A stretch of DNA of 48,838 bases, taken from assembly GCA_964440915.1 (NCBI GenBank), contig CAYTTV010000028.1, positions 1 to 48,838 of the forward strand, written 5' to 3'. Position numbers and translations under genes: made by a program. Shown here piece after piece: positions 23,918 to 31,830 of the stretch; the stretch's first letter is position 1; every line of letters begins with the position of its first letter. Under the pieces are notes generated by a model that was not told the DNA's origin, searched no databases, and saw only the letters and a program-made list of their open reading frames with translations. This DNA is from CAMPJM01 sp964440915. GTDB taxonomy: Bacteria; Bacteroidota; Bacteroidia; Cytophagales; Cyclobacteriaceae.

Positions 23918-25537
23918 ATGGAAAACTCTACACAAAAGAACTATGGCTCTGCGTTGTCCACGCTGGTCACGGTGTTTTTTTTCTGGGGCTTTTTAGCAGC
24001 CTCAAACGGAATATTTATACCTTTTTGTAAATCTCATTTTAACCTTTCCCAATTCGAATCACAACTGATCGACTCTGCTTACTATGGCGCATACTTTATA
24101 GGGTCACTTATCTTGTACCTGGCATCGACCGGCGTCGGTTATGACATCCTGAATAAAATAGGCTTCAAAAAAGGTATTATTTACGGACTTCTGATTTCTG
24201 TGGTGGGTGCTGTATGCATGATTCCTGCAGTCAATTCTAGTGAATATTCTCTTATCCTCGGCGCTTTTTTTATTATCGCCCTCGGGTTTTCTTTACAACA
24301 AACCGCTGCAAACCCCTTTGCCATTGCGCTTGGCGACCCCAAAACAGGCGCTCACCGCTTGAGCTTAGCAGGTGGGGTTAACTCTTTTGGTACCACCATA
24401 GGCCCCATAATAGTCACTTTGGTGTTATTTGGAACTGTAATAGCCACGCCTGAACAGGTTGCCAACGCTTCCTTGGAGTCGATCAACTTCCTATACCTGA
24501 TTCTTATTGGTGTCTTCATGCTGGTAGCCGGCATATTTGCCATTGCTAAAATGCCCCGCGTCATCTCCGATGAGGAGTATGAAAAAACAGGAAAGGCTAC
24601 GAAGGCCATGCTCAGCATTACAGGAGCGATCATTGTGTTGACGTTAATCGGCTATATCTTGCCAGACAGTGCAGGAGATACCGGTACACTTGTGCTCCTC
24701 TTGCTCTCCATTGTGGCGGTCTTGGGCATTCTATTTGCGTCTAACAGTTCCGCCCAAAAAGACAACAAAGGCTGGGGAGCCATGAAATACCCTCAATTGG
24801 TCATGGGCATGATTGCCATTTTTGTGTATGTCGGGGTAGAAGTTACCATTCAAAGCAATATGGGCGCCTTGCTAGAGACGCCAGAATTTGGAGGGTTCAA
24901 CGAATCACAAATATCGCATTACATCTCTTTATACTGGGGCAGCTTAATGATCGGTAGGTGGACAAGCGCAATAACTGTTTTTAACCTCTCCAAATCAATG
25001 AAAAGAATCCTCACCATAGTCGTGCCATTTGTAGCTTTTGGCGTGGTCTTGGGTGTCAACTATATCAGTGGCGTAGATGTCAGCGACTTGTACATTTATG
25101 CAATTTGCATTGTGGTGCTTATCGCTGCAAACTTCTGGGCACAAGAAAGACCTGGAAAACTATTGCTGATTTTGGGCATTCTAGGCATAGTCGCCATGTT
25201 GGTAGGATTGTTTACCACAGGCAAGGTAGGGCTATTTGCTTTCATCAGTGGAGGTCTCGTATGCTCTGTTATGTGGCCTTGTATATTCGCCCTTAGCGTT
25301 ACAGGACTTGGAAAATTCACCAGTCAGGGCTCAGCCTTCTTGATCATGATGATTCTCGGAGGGGCGATTATCCCACCACTGCAAGGAGGATTGGCGGACA
25401 TTACCAACATACATGCATCCTATTGGATTACAGTGGTTTGTTTTGCCTACCTCGCTTTTTTTGCTTGGAAAGTAAGCGGTATCTTAAAGGCTCAGGGCTA
25501 CGATCTTGACGCAACAGAGACCAAATCAGGGCATTAA
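23918..25537 (+). CDS. Sugar MFS transporter (FHS / FucP-like)
   Basis: This major facilitator is related to the fucose and glucose/galactose proton symporters of the FHS family. It has 539 residues, with about twelve hydrophobic helices starting at TLVTVFFFWGFLAASNGIF. The family block IALGFSLQQTAANPFAIALGDP, followed by HRLSLAGGVNSFGTTIGPI, is diagnostic. The second half carries VYVGVEVTIQSNMGALLETP and YWGSLMIGRWTSAITVF. It is about 100 residues longer than E. coli FucP, mostly in central and C-terminal helices. It precedes a DUF1080 protein gene on the same strand, which suggests uptake of a sugar processed by that protein. The substrate cannot be told. Confidence 0.88.
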   Translation: MENSTQKNYGSALSTLVTVFFFWGFLAASNGIFIPFCKSHFNLSQFESQLIDSAYYGAYFIGSLILYLASTGVGYDILNKIGFKKGIIYGLLISVVGAVCMIPAVNSSEYSLILGAFFIIALGFSLQQTAANPFAIALGDPKTGAHRLSLAGGVNSFGTTIGPIIVTLVLFGTVIATPEQVANASLESINFLYLILIGVFMLVAGIFAIAKMPRVISDEEYEKTGKATKAMLSITGAIIVLTLIGYILPDSAGDTGTLVLLLLSIVAVLGILFASNSSAQKDNKGWGAMKYPQLVMGMIAIFVYVGVEVTIQSNMGALLETPEFGGFNESQISHYISLYWGSLMIGRWTSAITVFNLSKSMKRILTIVVPFVAFGVVLGVNYISGVDVSDLYIYAICIVVLIAANFWAQERPGKLLLILGILGIVAMLVGLFTTGKVGLFAFISGGLVCSVMWPCIFALSVTGLGKFTSQGSAFLIMMILGGAIIPPLQGGLADITNIHASYWITVVCFAYLAFFAWKVSGILKAQGYDLDATETKSGH

Positions 25538-25561
25538 TAATTCAATAACTACGGTTAAGCA

Positions 25562-25593
25562 AGCAGCATTGAGCAAATTCGTTCAGTGCTGCT
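25562..25593 (+). terminator. Hairpin after the sugar transporter gene
   Basis: AGCAGCA (25562-25568) and TGCTGCT (25587-25593) are reverse complements around an 18-base loop, 25 bases past the transporter stop. There is no T-tract, so termination is uncertain; it could also be an RNA-stabilising hairpin. Confidence 0.35.
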
Positions 25594-25651
25594 ACATAAA
25601 ATGCTGAACCAAAAAATGACCTGTAAACTAACAAAAGCATGTCCACACTTC

Positions 25652-25659
25652 TATATTTG
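25652..25659 (+). promoter_or_regulatory. Candidate -7 element of the DUF1080 gene
   Basis: TATATTTG matches TAnnTTTG, 60 bases before the DUF1080 protein start. No TTG is seen at the -33 distance. If real, the gene can be expressed apart from the transporter. Confidence 0.45.
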
Positions 25660-25718
25660 CACTAAATATTTCTACAGTAATATTTTTTCTCCACAATAAC
25701 CATTATTCTCATCATCCC

Positions 25719-26597
25719 ATGGATTTTCAACCTTTCAAAACGCTCCTTTGGGGCATTGCAGCACTTATAGTTTTAGGATCTTTTCAACCACTCGCGATCA
25801 ACGAAGACTGGCAGCCACTGCTCGATAAAGACCTAAGCAAATGGGAAATGTACCTCAGCTATTGGCACAAGACAGACTACAATGGAAGCACCCCAAAGGA
25901 CGAAAATGGTAACGATATCCAACCTATCGGATACAACCAGAATGTCAACAATGTTTTTTCCACGATGGAAGAAAATGGGGAGCCGATTCTAAGAATAAGC
26001 GGAGAGATATATGGCAGCGTATTTACCAAACAGGAGTTCGAAAACTACCACCTGAAACTAAAAGTGAAATGGGGCAATAAGAAATGGGAACCTAGATTAG
26101 ATGAGTACATGGACTCAGGCATATTGTACCACTCGCAAGGAGAGGCCGGTGTCGACTATTGGAAAGCATGGATGCTGTCTCAAGAGCTACAAATTATTGA
26201 AGATGGCATGGGCGACTACTGGTGCATTGCCAATTCCCAGATTGATATTAGGGCAAAGACAGGAAAGAACGGGGACTTTATATATGACCATAAGTCACCC
26301 TATGTTTCTTTTGGCACTGGAGATCAGGGCTTCTGTCAGCGGAGCAAAAATCATGAAAAACCCCATGGAGATTGGAATGAAATAGAGCTTATCTGTTATG
26401 GCGACAAAAGTTTACATATCGTAAATGGCCATGTGGTAATGGCGTTGACCAATTCCCGCTATGCGCATGAAAACGGCAGTAAACCCCTGACAAGAGGCAA
26501 AATACAACTGCAAAGCGAAGCAGCCGAGGTGTTTTTCAAAGACATTCAGATCAAAAACATCAACAGCATTCCTAAGGTGTACAAAAAATATTTTTAA
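25719..26597 (+). CDS. DUF1080 (3-keto-disaccharide hydrolase type) secreted protein
   Basis: The 292-residue protein has a signal-like N-terminus (PFKTLLWGIAALIVLGSFQP) and a DUF1080 concanavalin-like fold. The typical opening is DWQPLLDKDLSKWEMYL. Later come FENYHLKLKVKWGNKKWEPR, the DSGILYHSQGE block, and the C-terminal GKIQLQSEAAEVFFKDIQIK. Members of this family have been linked to hydrolysis of 3-keto-glycosides, and many Bacteroidetes and Planctomycetes copies are untested. It lies 181 bases after a sugar MFS gene with its own candidate promoter. Periplasmic or surface glycan processing is the likely role. A lipobox is not visible. Confidence 0.82.
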   Translation: MDFQPFKTLLWGIAALIVLGSFQPLAINEDWQPLLDKDLSKWEMYLSYWHKTDYNGSTPKDENGNDIQPIGYNQNVNNVFSTMEENGEPILRISGEIYGSVFTKQEFENYHLKLKVKWGNKKWEPRLDEYMDSGILYHSQGEAGVDYWKAWMLSQELQIIEDGMGDYWCIANSQIDIRAKTGKNGDFIYDHKSPYVSFGTGDQGFCQRSKNHEKPHGDWNEIELICYGDKSLHIVNGHVVMALTNSRYAHENGSKPLTRGKIQLQSEAAEVFFKDIQIKNINSIPKVYKKYF

Positions 26598-26602
26598 GAT
26601 TT

Positions 26603-26690
26603 GGGCGCCTTATCCGGCTGTTAGCTCATACTCCTCGCCACGCTCAAACCAACCCTTGGCGGGTATCCGCTTCCTTCCGGGGGCTGCTAC
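26603..26690 (-). ncRNA. Structured repeat element, copy 2 (Flavo-1-like)
   Basis: Read on the minus strand this aligns with copy 1 from AGCAGCCCCCGG to GGCGCCCAAAT. Shared blocks include AGCGGATACC, GGCGAGGAGTA and the closing GGCGCCC. The inner stem is conserved as structure but not sequence: CGCCA/TGGCG here (26661-26657 with 26640-26636) versus GGCCAT/ATGGCC in copy 1. The outer part pairs GCC-CCGG with CCGG-ATAA-GGC. It lies between the convergent DUF1080 and phoH genes, in the phoH reading direction. Flavo-1 identity is from memory. Confidence 0.6.
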
Positions 26691-26734
26691 CTCTTTTCTT
26701 TGCTGCCTCTGAGGGCTCATTTATTCCTTTAGCC

Positions 26735-27706
26735 CTATGTTTTTTTCACAGCATCCGCTTTCACTGCATCCGCCTTATCGTAAGCCTTGATGATATCCTT
26801 TACGATCTTGTGCCGAACAACATCTTGGCTATCCAAATGAATAAAACCGATGCCTTTCACGTCCTTCAGTATTTCCAGAGACTCTATAAGGCCTGAACGC
26901 TGCTTCATAGGCAAGTCCACTTGCGACCTGTCTCCTGTGATAATCACTTTCGAATTGGGTCCCATACGTGTCAAAAACATCTTGATCTGCATGGGCGTGG
27001 TATTTTGTGCCTCATCCAAAAGAATGAACGCATTATGCAATGTGCGCCCTCGCATATACGCCAACGGCGCAATTTCAATTATCCTGTTTTCTTGATAATA
27101 CTTCAGCTTCTCAGCAGGTACCATGTCATCCAGAGCATCATATATAGGCCGCAAATATGGATCAATCTTTTCCTTTAAGTCCCCAGGCAAGAATCCCAGA
27201 TTTTCACCGGCTTCTACTGCCGGTCTCGTAATGATGATCTTTTTTACTTCCTTATTTTTTAAAGCTTTTACAGCCAAGGCGACAGAAATATAGGTCTTCC
27301 CCGTTCCGGCTGGTCCAATGGCAAAAACCAGATCGTTTTTGCGCGCGGAGGCAACCAATGCCTGCTGGTTAGGAGTCTTTGCTTTGATCTGAAAACCCTT
27401 TGTACCATAAATGAGTACGTCATCTATGCGTGATTTCTGTTCAGATTCCTGCTCCTCTTGTTTCAAATAAGTCTGCACATTGTCCTCTGTGATCTTTCCA
27501 TACTTATTATAATGGCTGATCAAGGCGTTCAATATGTCATTTATCTTCAAAATTTCAGGCGTGCTACCTTTTATTCTGATTTCATTGCCCCGAGACACGA
27601 TCTTACTTTGTGGAAAGGCTGAGGCAACTTCTTTTATATTCTTGTTTTCAACCCCTAAGAAATCTATGAGGGAAATATTTTCCAGTGTGATGACTTTTTC
27701 TACCAA
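26735..27706 (-). CDS. PhoH-like ATPase
   Basis: This cytosolic P-loop ATPase of the PhoH (YbeZ) family is associated with RNA metabolism and phosphate starvation in other bacteria. It has 323 residues. A ~110-residue N-terminal region contains a KH-like segment (IVSRGNEIRIKGSTPEILKIN). Walker A is FAIGPAGTGKTYISVALAV (about residues 132-150), Walker B is FILLDEAQNTTP, and TGDRSQVDLP is a further family motif. The C-terminus ends with a short duplication, KADAVKADAVKK. Many genomes place ybeZ beside ybeY, but ybeY is not seen here. The start MVEKVITLE is the first Met in frame. Confidence 0.93.
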   Translation of the reverse strand: MVEKVITLENISLIDFLGVENKNIKEVASAFPQSKIVSRGNEIRIKGSTPEILKINDILNALISHYNKYGKITEDNVQTYLKQEEQESEQKSRIDDVLIYGTKGFQIKAKTPNQQALVASARKNDLVFAIGPAGTGKTYISVALAVKALKNKEVKKIIITRPAVEAGENLGFLPGDLKEKIDPYLRPIYDALDDMVPAEKLKYYQENRIIEIAPLAYMRGRTLHNAFILLDEAQNTTPMQIKMFLTRMGPNSKVIITGDRSQVDLPMKQRSGLIESLEILKDVKGIGFIHLDSQDVVRHKIVKDIIKAYDKADAVKADAVKKT

Positions 27707-27768
27707 ATGTTTCGTCAGTTTTTTATTGTAATGTATTTATTTAAAACGTTTTTGCCTGAAATTTTCAC

Positions 27769-27776
27769 TACTTTTG
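27769..27776 (+). promoter_or_regulatory. Candidate -7 element of the SAM hydrolase gene
   Basis: TACTTTTG matches TAnnTTTG, 37 bases before the start at 27814. The nearest upstream TTG is only 14 bases away, shorter than usual. A divergent TATTTTTG (27784-27791, minus strand) could serve phoH. Confidence 0.4.
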
Positions 27777-27813
27777 TTCAAAGCAAAAATACACAATAAT
27801 TCCTTTTGGTTCT

Positions 27814-28587
27814 ATGGCCATAATCACATTTATATCAGATTTCGGATATAGTGATCATTATGTTGCTGCTGTAAAAGGCAAGATTCTTCAAATTGATCCC
27901 GACCTGCGGATCGTAGACATAAGCCATAGTATTGAACACTTTGACTTAGCGCATTGTTCCCATGTGCTCAAAATGGTTTTCAAAGATTTTCCCTTGGGCA
28001 CTGTACACTTAGTAGCGGTAAATAGCAACCCACGTGAAAGTGAAGCTTTAGTAGCATTAGAGCTTGAAAATCACTATTTTGTGGGCACAGACAATGGCAT
28101 TTTTGGCCTGATCAGTGACAAAGAACCGACCAAAATAATTGCACTGCCACAACCGGAAGGTTTTTCGAATACATTTCCTGCACGGGATGTCCTAGCGGGT
28201 GCCGCAGGCCGTCTGGCCATAGGTGACAGTTTGGACAAATTGGGTGACCCACTTCCATCCATAAAGCGCTTGCTCGGCAGAAGTATGCGGGCTACAAAAA
28301 AACAGATCTCAGGCCATGTAGTTCGGGTAGACCATTATGGCAACCTCATCACCAATATAGAAAAGCAAGCTTTCGACATTCTAAGCAAACAGAAAAATTT
28401 CAAAGTGATTTTTGGTAGAGAAAGCATTTCCAAAATCAACAAGATTATTCACCAAGCAGGCAGCGGTGATGTCTTTGTTGTGTTTAATAGTCTGGGATAT
28501 CTGGAAATAGGCATTAACCATGGCAACGCTTCCGAGCTTCTAGGCCTGCAATATGACAGCCCCGTAAACATTCTCTTCGAAGAGTAG
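27814..28587 (+). CDS. S-adenosyl-L-methionine hydrolase (DUF62 family)
   Basis: This 257-residue protein is of the SAM-hydroxide adenosyltransferase family, which cleaves SAM to adenosine and methionine using an activated water. It opens ITFISDFGYSDHYVAAVKG with the conserved Asp residues, then IVDISHSIEHFDL, and GTVHLVAVNSNP. NHYFVGTDNGIFGLI forms the adenosyl site, and the C-terminal domain contains VVRVDHYGNLITNI. All family blocks are present. Related enzymes use fluoride or chloride, but those carry extra loop residues I do not see here. It is divergent from phoH and convergent with the protease gene. The physiological role of the family is unclear. Confidence 0.9.
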   Translation: MAIITFISDFGYSDHYVAAVKGKILQIDPDLRIVDISHSIEHFDLAHCSHVLKMVFKDFPLGTVHLVAVNSNPRESEALVALELENHYFVGTDNGIFGLISDKEPTKIIALPQPEGFSNTFPARDVLAGAAGRLAIGDSLDKLGDPLPSIKRLLGRSMRATKKQISGHVVRVDHYGNLITNIEKQAFDILSKQKNFKVIFGRESISKINKIIHQAGSGDVFVVFNSLGYLEIGINHGNASELLGLQYDSPVNILFEE

Positions 28588-28588
28588 C

Positions 28589-28629
28589 TTTAGCGATGAC
28601 AACCTCCCAAAAAAATTGTCATCGCTAAA
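28589..28629. terminator. 14-base perfect hairpin between convergent genes
   Basis: TTTAGCGATGACAA (28589-28602) and TTGTCATCGCTAAA (28616-28629) are exact reverse complements with a 13-base loop, CCTCCCAAAAAAA. The hairpin starts two bases past the SAM hydrolase stop and lies 51 bases before the end of the convergent protease gene. There is no T-tract in the plus direction. It is probably a shared bidirectional terminator or 3' end stabiliser. Confidence 0.6.
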
Positions 28630-28679
28630 TATCTATATTCCATGCTACTTAATAGGCATGCTGATTTTCCTACCAAATC

Positions 28680-30746
28680 CTATAAGGCAATCAAGTCTGC
28701 CATAACGTTAAGGCTTTCGTGCAGATAAGGGTCTTTGAGGTCCTCTTTCTTTATCTCTTCCATTTCTAGTATTTCTGTATCAACCGAAGTATTGGCCAGT
28801 GATGCGGTAGTGGCCCTCCTCTCCTCTTCTTCCTCTCTCTCCTTTATCCTTTTTGATTCCATCAAAGATATGCGAGAATCCTTTCTTGTCTCTTTGATCA
28901 TTTTTGTGTTTTCAATGAGCTCCTTAAGCATCGCATCATTTTTCAAACGTGTCCCGTATTCGGATCTCAATTGCTTCAGAGCAGCTTCTGAAAGCATATT
29001 GGCTGGTTTGAAAGGTGCCGGTGCAATCTGATCCCAAGGCAGCGCACTTTGTTGAGCACTTTCACCAAACTCTTCTGCACTGAAAATAGAGGGCAATTCA
29101 ATATCAGGTGTCACCCCCTTATGCTGGGTACTACTTCCTGTTACCCTATAGAATTTCGCCAAAGTGACTTTTACTTGCCCCGATTCATCTTTGCCAGGCA
29201 AAAATCGTCCTAGATCCAACAAGTTTTGCACTGTTCCTTTTCCGTAAGATTGCTCGCCTATCACAACGCCACGCTTATAATCTTGTATAGCGCCCGCAAA
29301 GATTTCAGAAGCAGATGCACTGAACCGGTTGGTAAGCACCCCTAGTGGACCATCATAGAATATGGCAGGATCCGGATCTTCTGCAACTTCCACACTTCCG
29401 TTAGCATTTCTTATTTGCACCACAGGACCTTCTTTGATAAATAACCCACTCAACTCTATTGCCTCCGTCAAAGAACCTCCGCCATTATAGCGCAAGTCTA
29501 TAAGCAGGCCGTCAATCCCTTCTTTCCTCAATTCATTTATAAGTTCTTTTACATCTCTCGTGGTGCTGCGATAGTCGGGATTGCCTTTCTGAGCCTCTTC
29601 AAAATCCATGTAAAAGGTTGGTATGGTAATTACTCCTACGTTATAAATCTTATTGTCTTGCTCCACTTTGATCAGCTTTTTCTTTGCAGCTTGTTCCTCA
29701 AGCTTTATTTTATCTCTGACCAAAACGATCTCTTTAGGCAGGGCATTTGTCCCTTCTATGGCGGGCAATATTTGAAGCCTCACGGTTGTGCCCTTATCCC
29801 CACGGATCAACTTCACCACCTCATCGATCCTCCAACCCACGATATCTACCATTTCACCATCATTGCCTTGTGCCACCCCAATGATACGGTCGTTTTTATG
29901 CAGTTCCTTGCTTTTGAAGGCAGGTCCTCCAGGAACCAGTTCTGCCACTTTGGTATAATCGTTTTCTCTTTGCAGTGAAGCGCCAATGCCTTCGAGCGAT
30001 TGGCTCATGGCAATCTTGAAGTTTTCGGATGTGCTGGGCGAAAAGTAACTGGTATGAGGATCAAAAGACTCTGTGAACGCATTCATGTATATTTGAAAAA
30101 CATCTTCGCTATTATATTCTGTCATCGCATTGAACAGGTTTTCATAGCGTTTGAGCAAAGCATCATTGATCTCTTTATCCTCTTTTCCACTCAGTTTCAA
30201 ACTCAAAGCTTGGCTTTTTAGTAGCTTCCGCCAAACCTCATTCAGCTCCTGATCCGTATTAGCCCACTCTGCTTCATCGCGGTTGGCCTCGTAGTACTCG
30301 TCAATACTGAAATCAAATGGCTTGGCAAGCAATTGATTGATATATTCATTTCGGGCTATAAAGCGCTTTTTGAAAATGTTAAATATATGGAAGGCAGGAA
30401 CAAGATTACCCTTTTTCAAATCGTCATCCAATGAGGTCCTGTATTGCTCGAAAGTTTCAATATCACTGGAAATAAAATACACCTTATTGGGATCAAGCGC
30501 AGTGAGATAATTGTCAAGTATGGCAGAAGAGAGGCTATCATTGAGATCGATTTTTCTATAATGATGTTGCCTAAGGATCTGGGTTACCAATAGCTCCACA
30601 TTCACTTGGCTCTCCTCTGGCATTATGATACTATTTATTCTTGCAGCACTGTTATTGGAACTTGCCACACGTTGATCCTGCGCTACCGCGGGAATAAACT
30701 GCAATAATAAAATTAGATAAACGCCTATTTGAAATAGTTTATGCAT
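28680..30746 (-). CDS. prc: Carboxy-terminal processing (tail-specific) protease, S41A
   Basis: This periplasmic serine protease cleaves proteins from the C-terminus in envelope quality control. It has 688 residues, as in E. coli Prc/Tsp. There is a signal peptide (LFQIGVYLILLLQFIPAVAQ) and an N-terminal helical domain of about 200 residues (FDPHTSYFSP ends it). A PDZ domain follows (about 240-330: GIGASLQRENDYTKVAELVP). The S41 catalytic core has LIDLRYNGGGSLTEAIELSG, the serine block FSASASEIFAGA and the lysine motif SYGKGTVQ. A charged C-terminal region with an Arg/Glu-rich segment (SKRIKEREEEEERR) follows. The family assignment is secure; the substrates are unknown. Confidence 0.94.
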   Translation of the reverse strand: MHKLFQIGVYLILLLQFIPAVAQDQRVASSNNSAARINSIIMPEESQVNVELLVTQILRQHHYRKIDLNDSLSSAILDNYLTALDPNKVYFISSDIETFEQYRTSLDDDLKKGNLVPAFHIFNIFKKRFIARNEYINQLLAKPFDFSIDEYYEANRDEAEWANTDQELNEVWRKLLKSQALSLKLSGKEDKEINDALLKRYENLFNAMTEYNSEDVFQIYMNAFTESFDPHTSYFSPSTSENFKIAMSQSLEGIGASLQRENDYTKVAELVPGGPAFKSKELHKNDRIIGVAQGNDGEMVDIVGWRIDEVVKLIRGDKGTTVRLQILPAIEGTNALPKEIVLVRDKIKLEEQAAKKKLIKVEQDNKIYNVGVITIPTFYMDFEEAQKGNPDYRSTTRDVKELINELRKEGIDGLLIDLRYNGGGSLTEAIELSGLFIKEGPVVQIRNANGSVEVAEDPDPAIFYDGPLGVLTNRFSASASEIFAGAIQDYKRGVVIGEQSYGKGTVQNLLDLGRFLPGKDESGQVKVTLAKFYRVTGSSTQHKGVTPDIELPSIFSAEEFGESAQQSALPWDQIAPAPFKPANMLSEAALKQLRSEYGTRLKNDAMLKELIENTKMIKETRKDSRISLMESKRIKEREEEEERRATTASLANTSVDTEILEMEEIKKEDLKDPYLHESLNVMADLIAL

Positions 30747-31191
30747 CGTTTACAAAAGTTAATTTAATATAATAATAGCATGGCATGATCCAGCCTTACT
30801 TGAAAAAGCTGCTTTTACCCACGTACATTTCTGCTTAATTAAACGAAAGCGCTTCAGGTATATTTCAACCACTTTTAGGCCAATTGAATAACTGTCGCTT
30901 TGCTGCACAAGAGAGCTTCTGTCTCTTTTGTCATAAAGGTAAGGAACAATCCATTCAGTCATACTGCACAAATACAGTGCTAATTTTTAAAAGTGCCGTC
31001 AATATAGCCAATTGAAGATTGGTTTCTATATTTTTCAAGTATAAAATGCATTTTTTGATCTTCTGCTTGATTTCTTACACCTCCCTGTTTAGGGGAAAGG
31101 AATCTTCTCCACATCGAAATGTTAAGCAATTAGAAATGGAGGCCATAAAAGTCTCTCAGCAATCAACATTAAATACATTTTAATAAATCTA
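30747..31191. other. Intergenic, no supported gene
   Basis: This 445-base spacer separates the divergent protease and lipoprotein genes. A 70-codon minus-strand frame (30759-30971) has no recognisable domain and no promoter. No TAnnTTTG element with a proper -33 partner was found for either flanking gene. Confidence 0.4.
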
Positions 31192-31779
31192 ATGAAGCAG
31201 AAATTAATCCTTCGTCATTTAGCCATTATAATATTGCTCTTTACCACTTTGTCATGTGAAAAACTGGAGGAGATAATTCCTCAAAATGAAAGTGCCAAAG
31301 CTAAAGTTTATACGATAAAAAAAGGAAATCACCATTCTTCGCATTCCATTGCCAAATTGGAAGCAAACAGCATTGCTTTCAAAGCCAACTTCGATAGCTC
31401 TGCCATTTATACCACTATCGAAAAAGGAAATCAAGCAGACATCAATAAGCTGTATGGTTTTTCAGATTGTAAATCATCTCACCATACTAACAGTGCCCGG
31501 TTCGGTTGGCGATGGACAGGTGAAAACCTGGAAATTCATGCCTACACTTATGTAAATGGGGAAAGAAACTCAGAGTACATTACATCCGTAGCTTTTGATG
31601 AAGCTTTTGATTATTCACTTACTGCTCTCCCTGAACAATACCAATTTACAGTGAATGACGTGAGTATCTTCATGGATCGAAGTTGTGCAGGGCCTGCATC
31701 CGGTTATGTTTTGTATCCTTATTTCGGAGGCGATGAAACAGCCCCACATGATATTACCATCCTAATCGAAACTCTTTAG
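31192..31779 (+). CDS. Hypothetical lipoprotein
   Basis: I do not recognise this protein. It has 195 residues starting MKQKLILRHLAIIILLFTTLSC, a classical lipoprotein signal with Cys 22. The mature part begins with a polar spacer (EKLEEIIPQNESAK). Around residues 40-60 a His/Ser-rich stretch appears (KGNHHSSHSIAKLEANS). The middle repeats GFSDCKSSHHTNSARFGW, with two further Cys in the body, one in SCAGPASGYV. It looks like a small secreted beta protein. It is followed 51 bases later by the quinone oxidoreductase gene. Codon use looks like its neighbours, so it is probably a genuine lineage-specific gene. Confidence 0.75.
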   Translation: MKQKLILRHLAIIILLFTTLSCEKLEEIIPQNESAKAKVYTIKKGNHHSSHSIAKLEANSIAFKANFDSSAIYTTIEKGNQADINKLYGFSDCKSSHHTNSARFGWRWTGENLEIHAYTYVNGERNSEYITSVAFDEAFDYSLTALPEQYQFTVNDVSIFMDRSCAGPASGYVLYPYFGGDETAPHDITILIETL

Positions 31780-31830
31780 CTTAACCACAAAGGCATATAG
31801 TCGTTAAAGGGCATAATACTTTCATATATT

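Noticed and set aside
30759..30971. 70-codon minus-strand frame upstream of the protease gene
   Set aside because: No recognisable domain, no promoter, and no signal peptide or operon partner.
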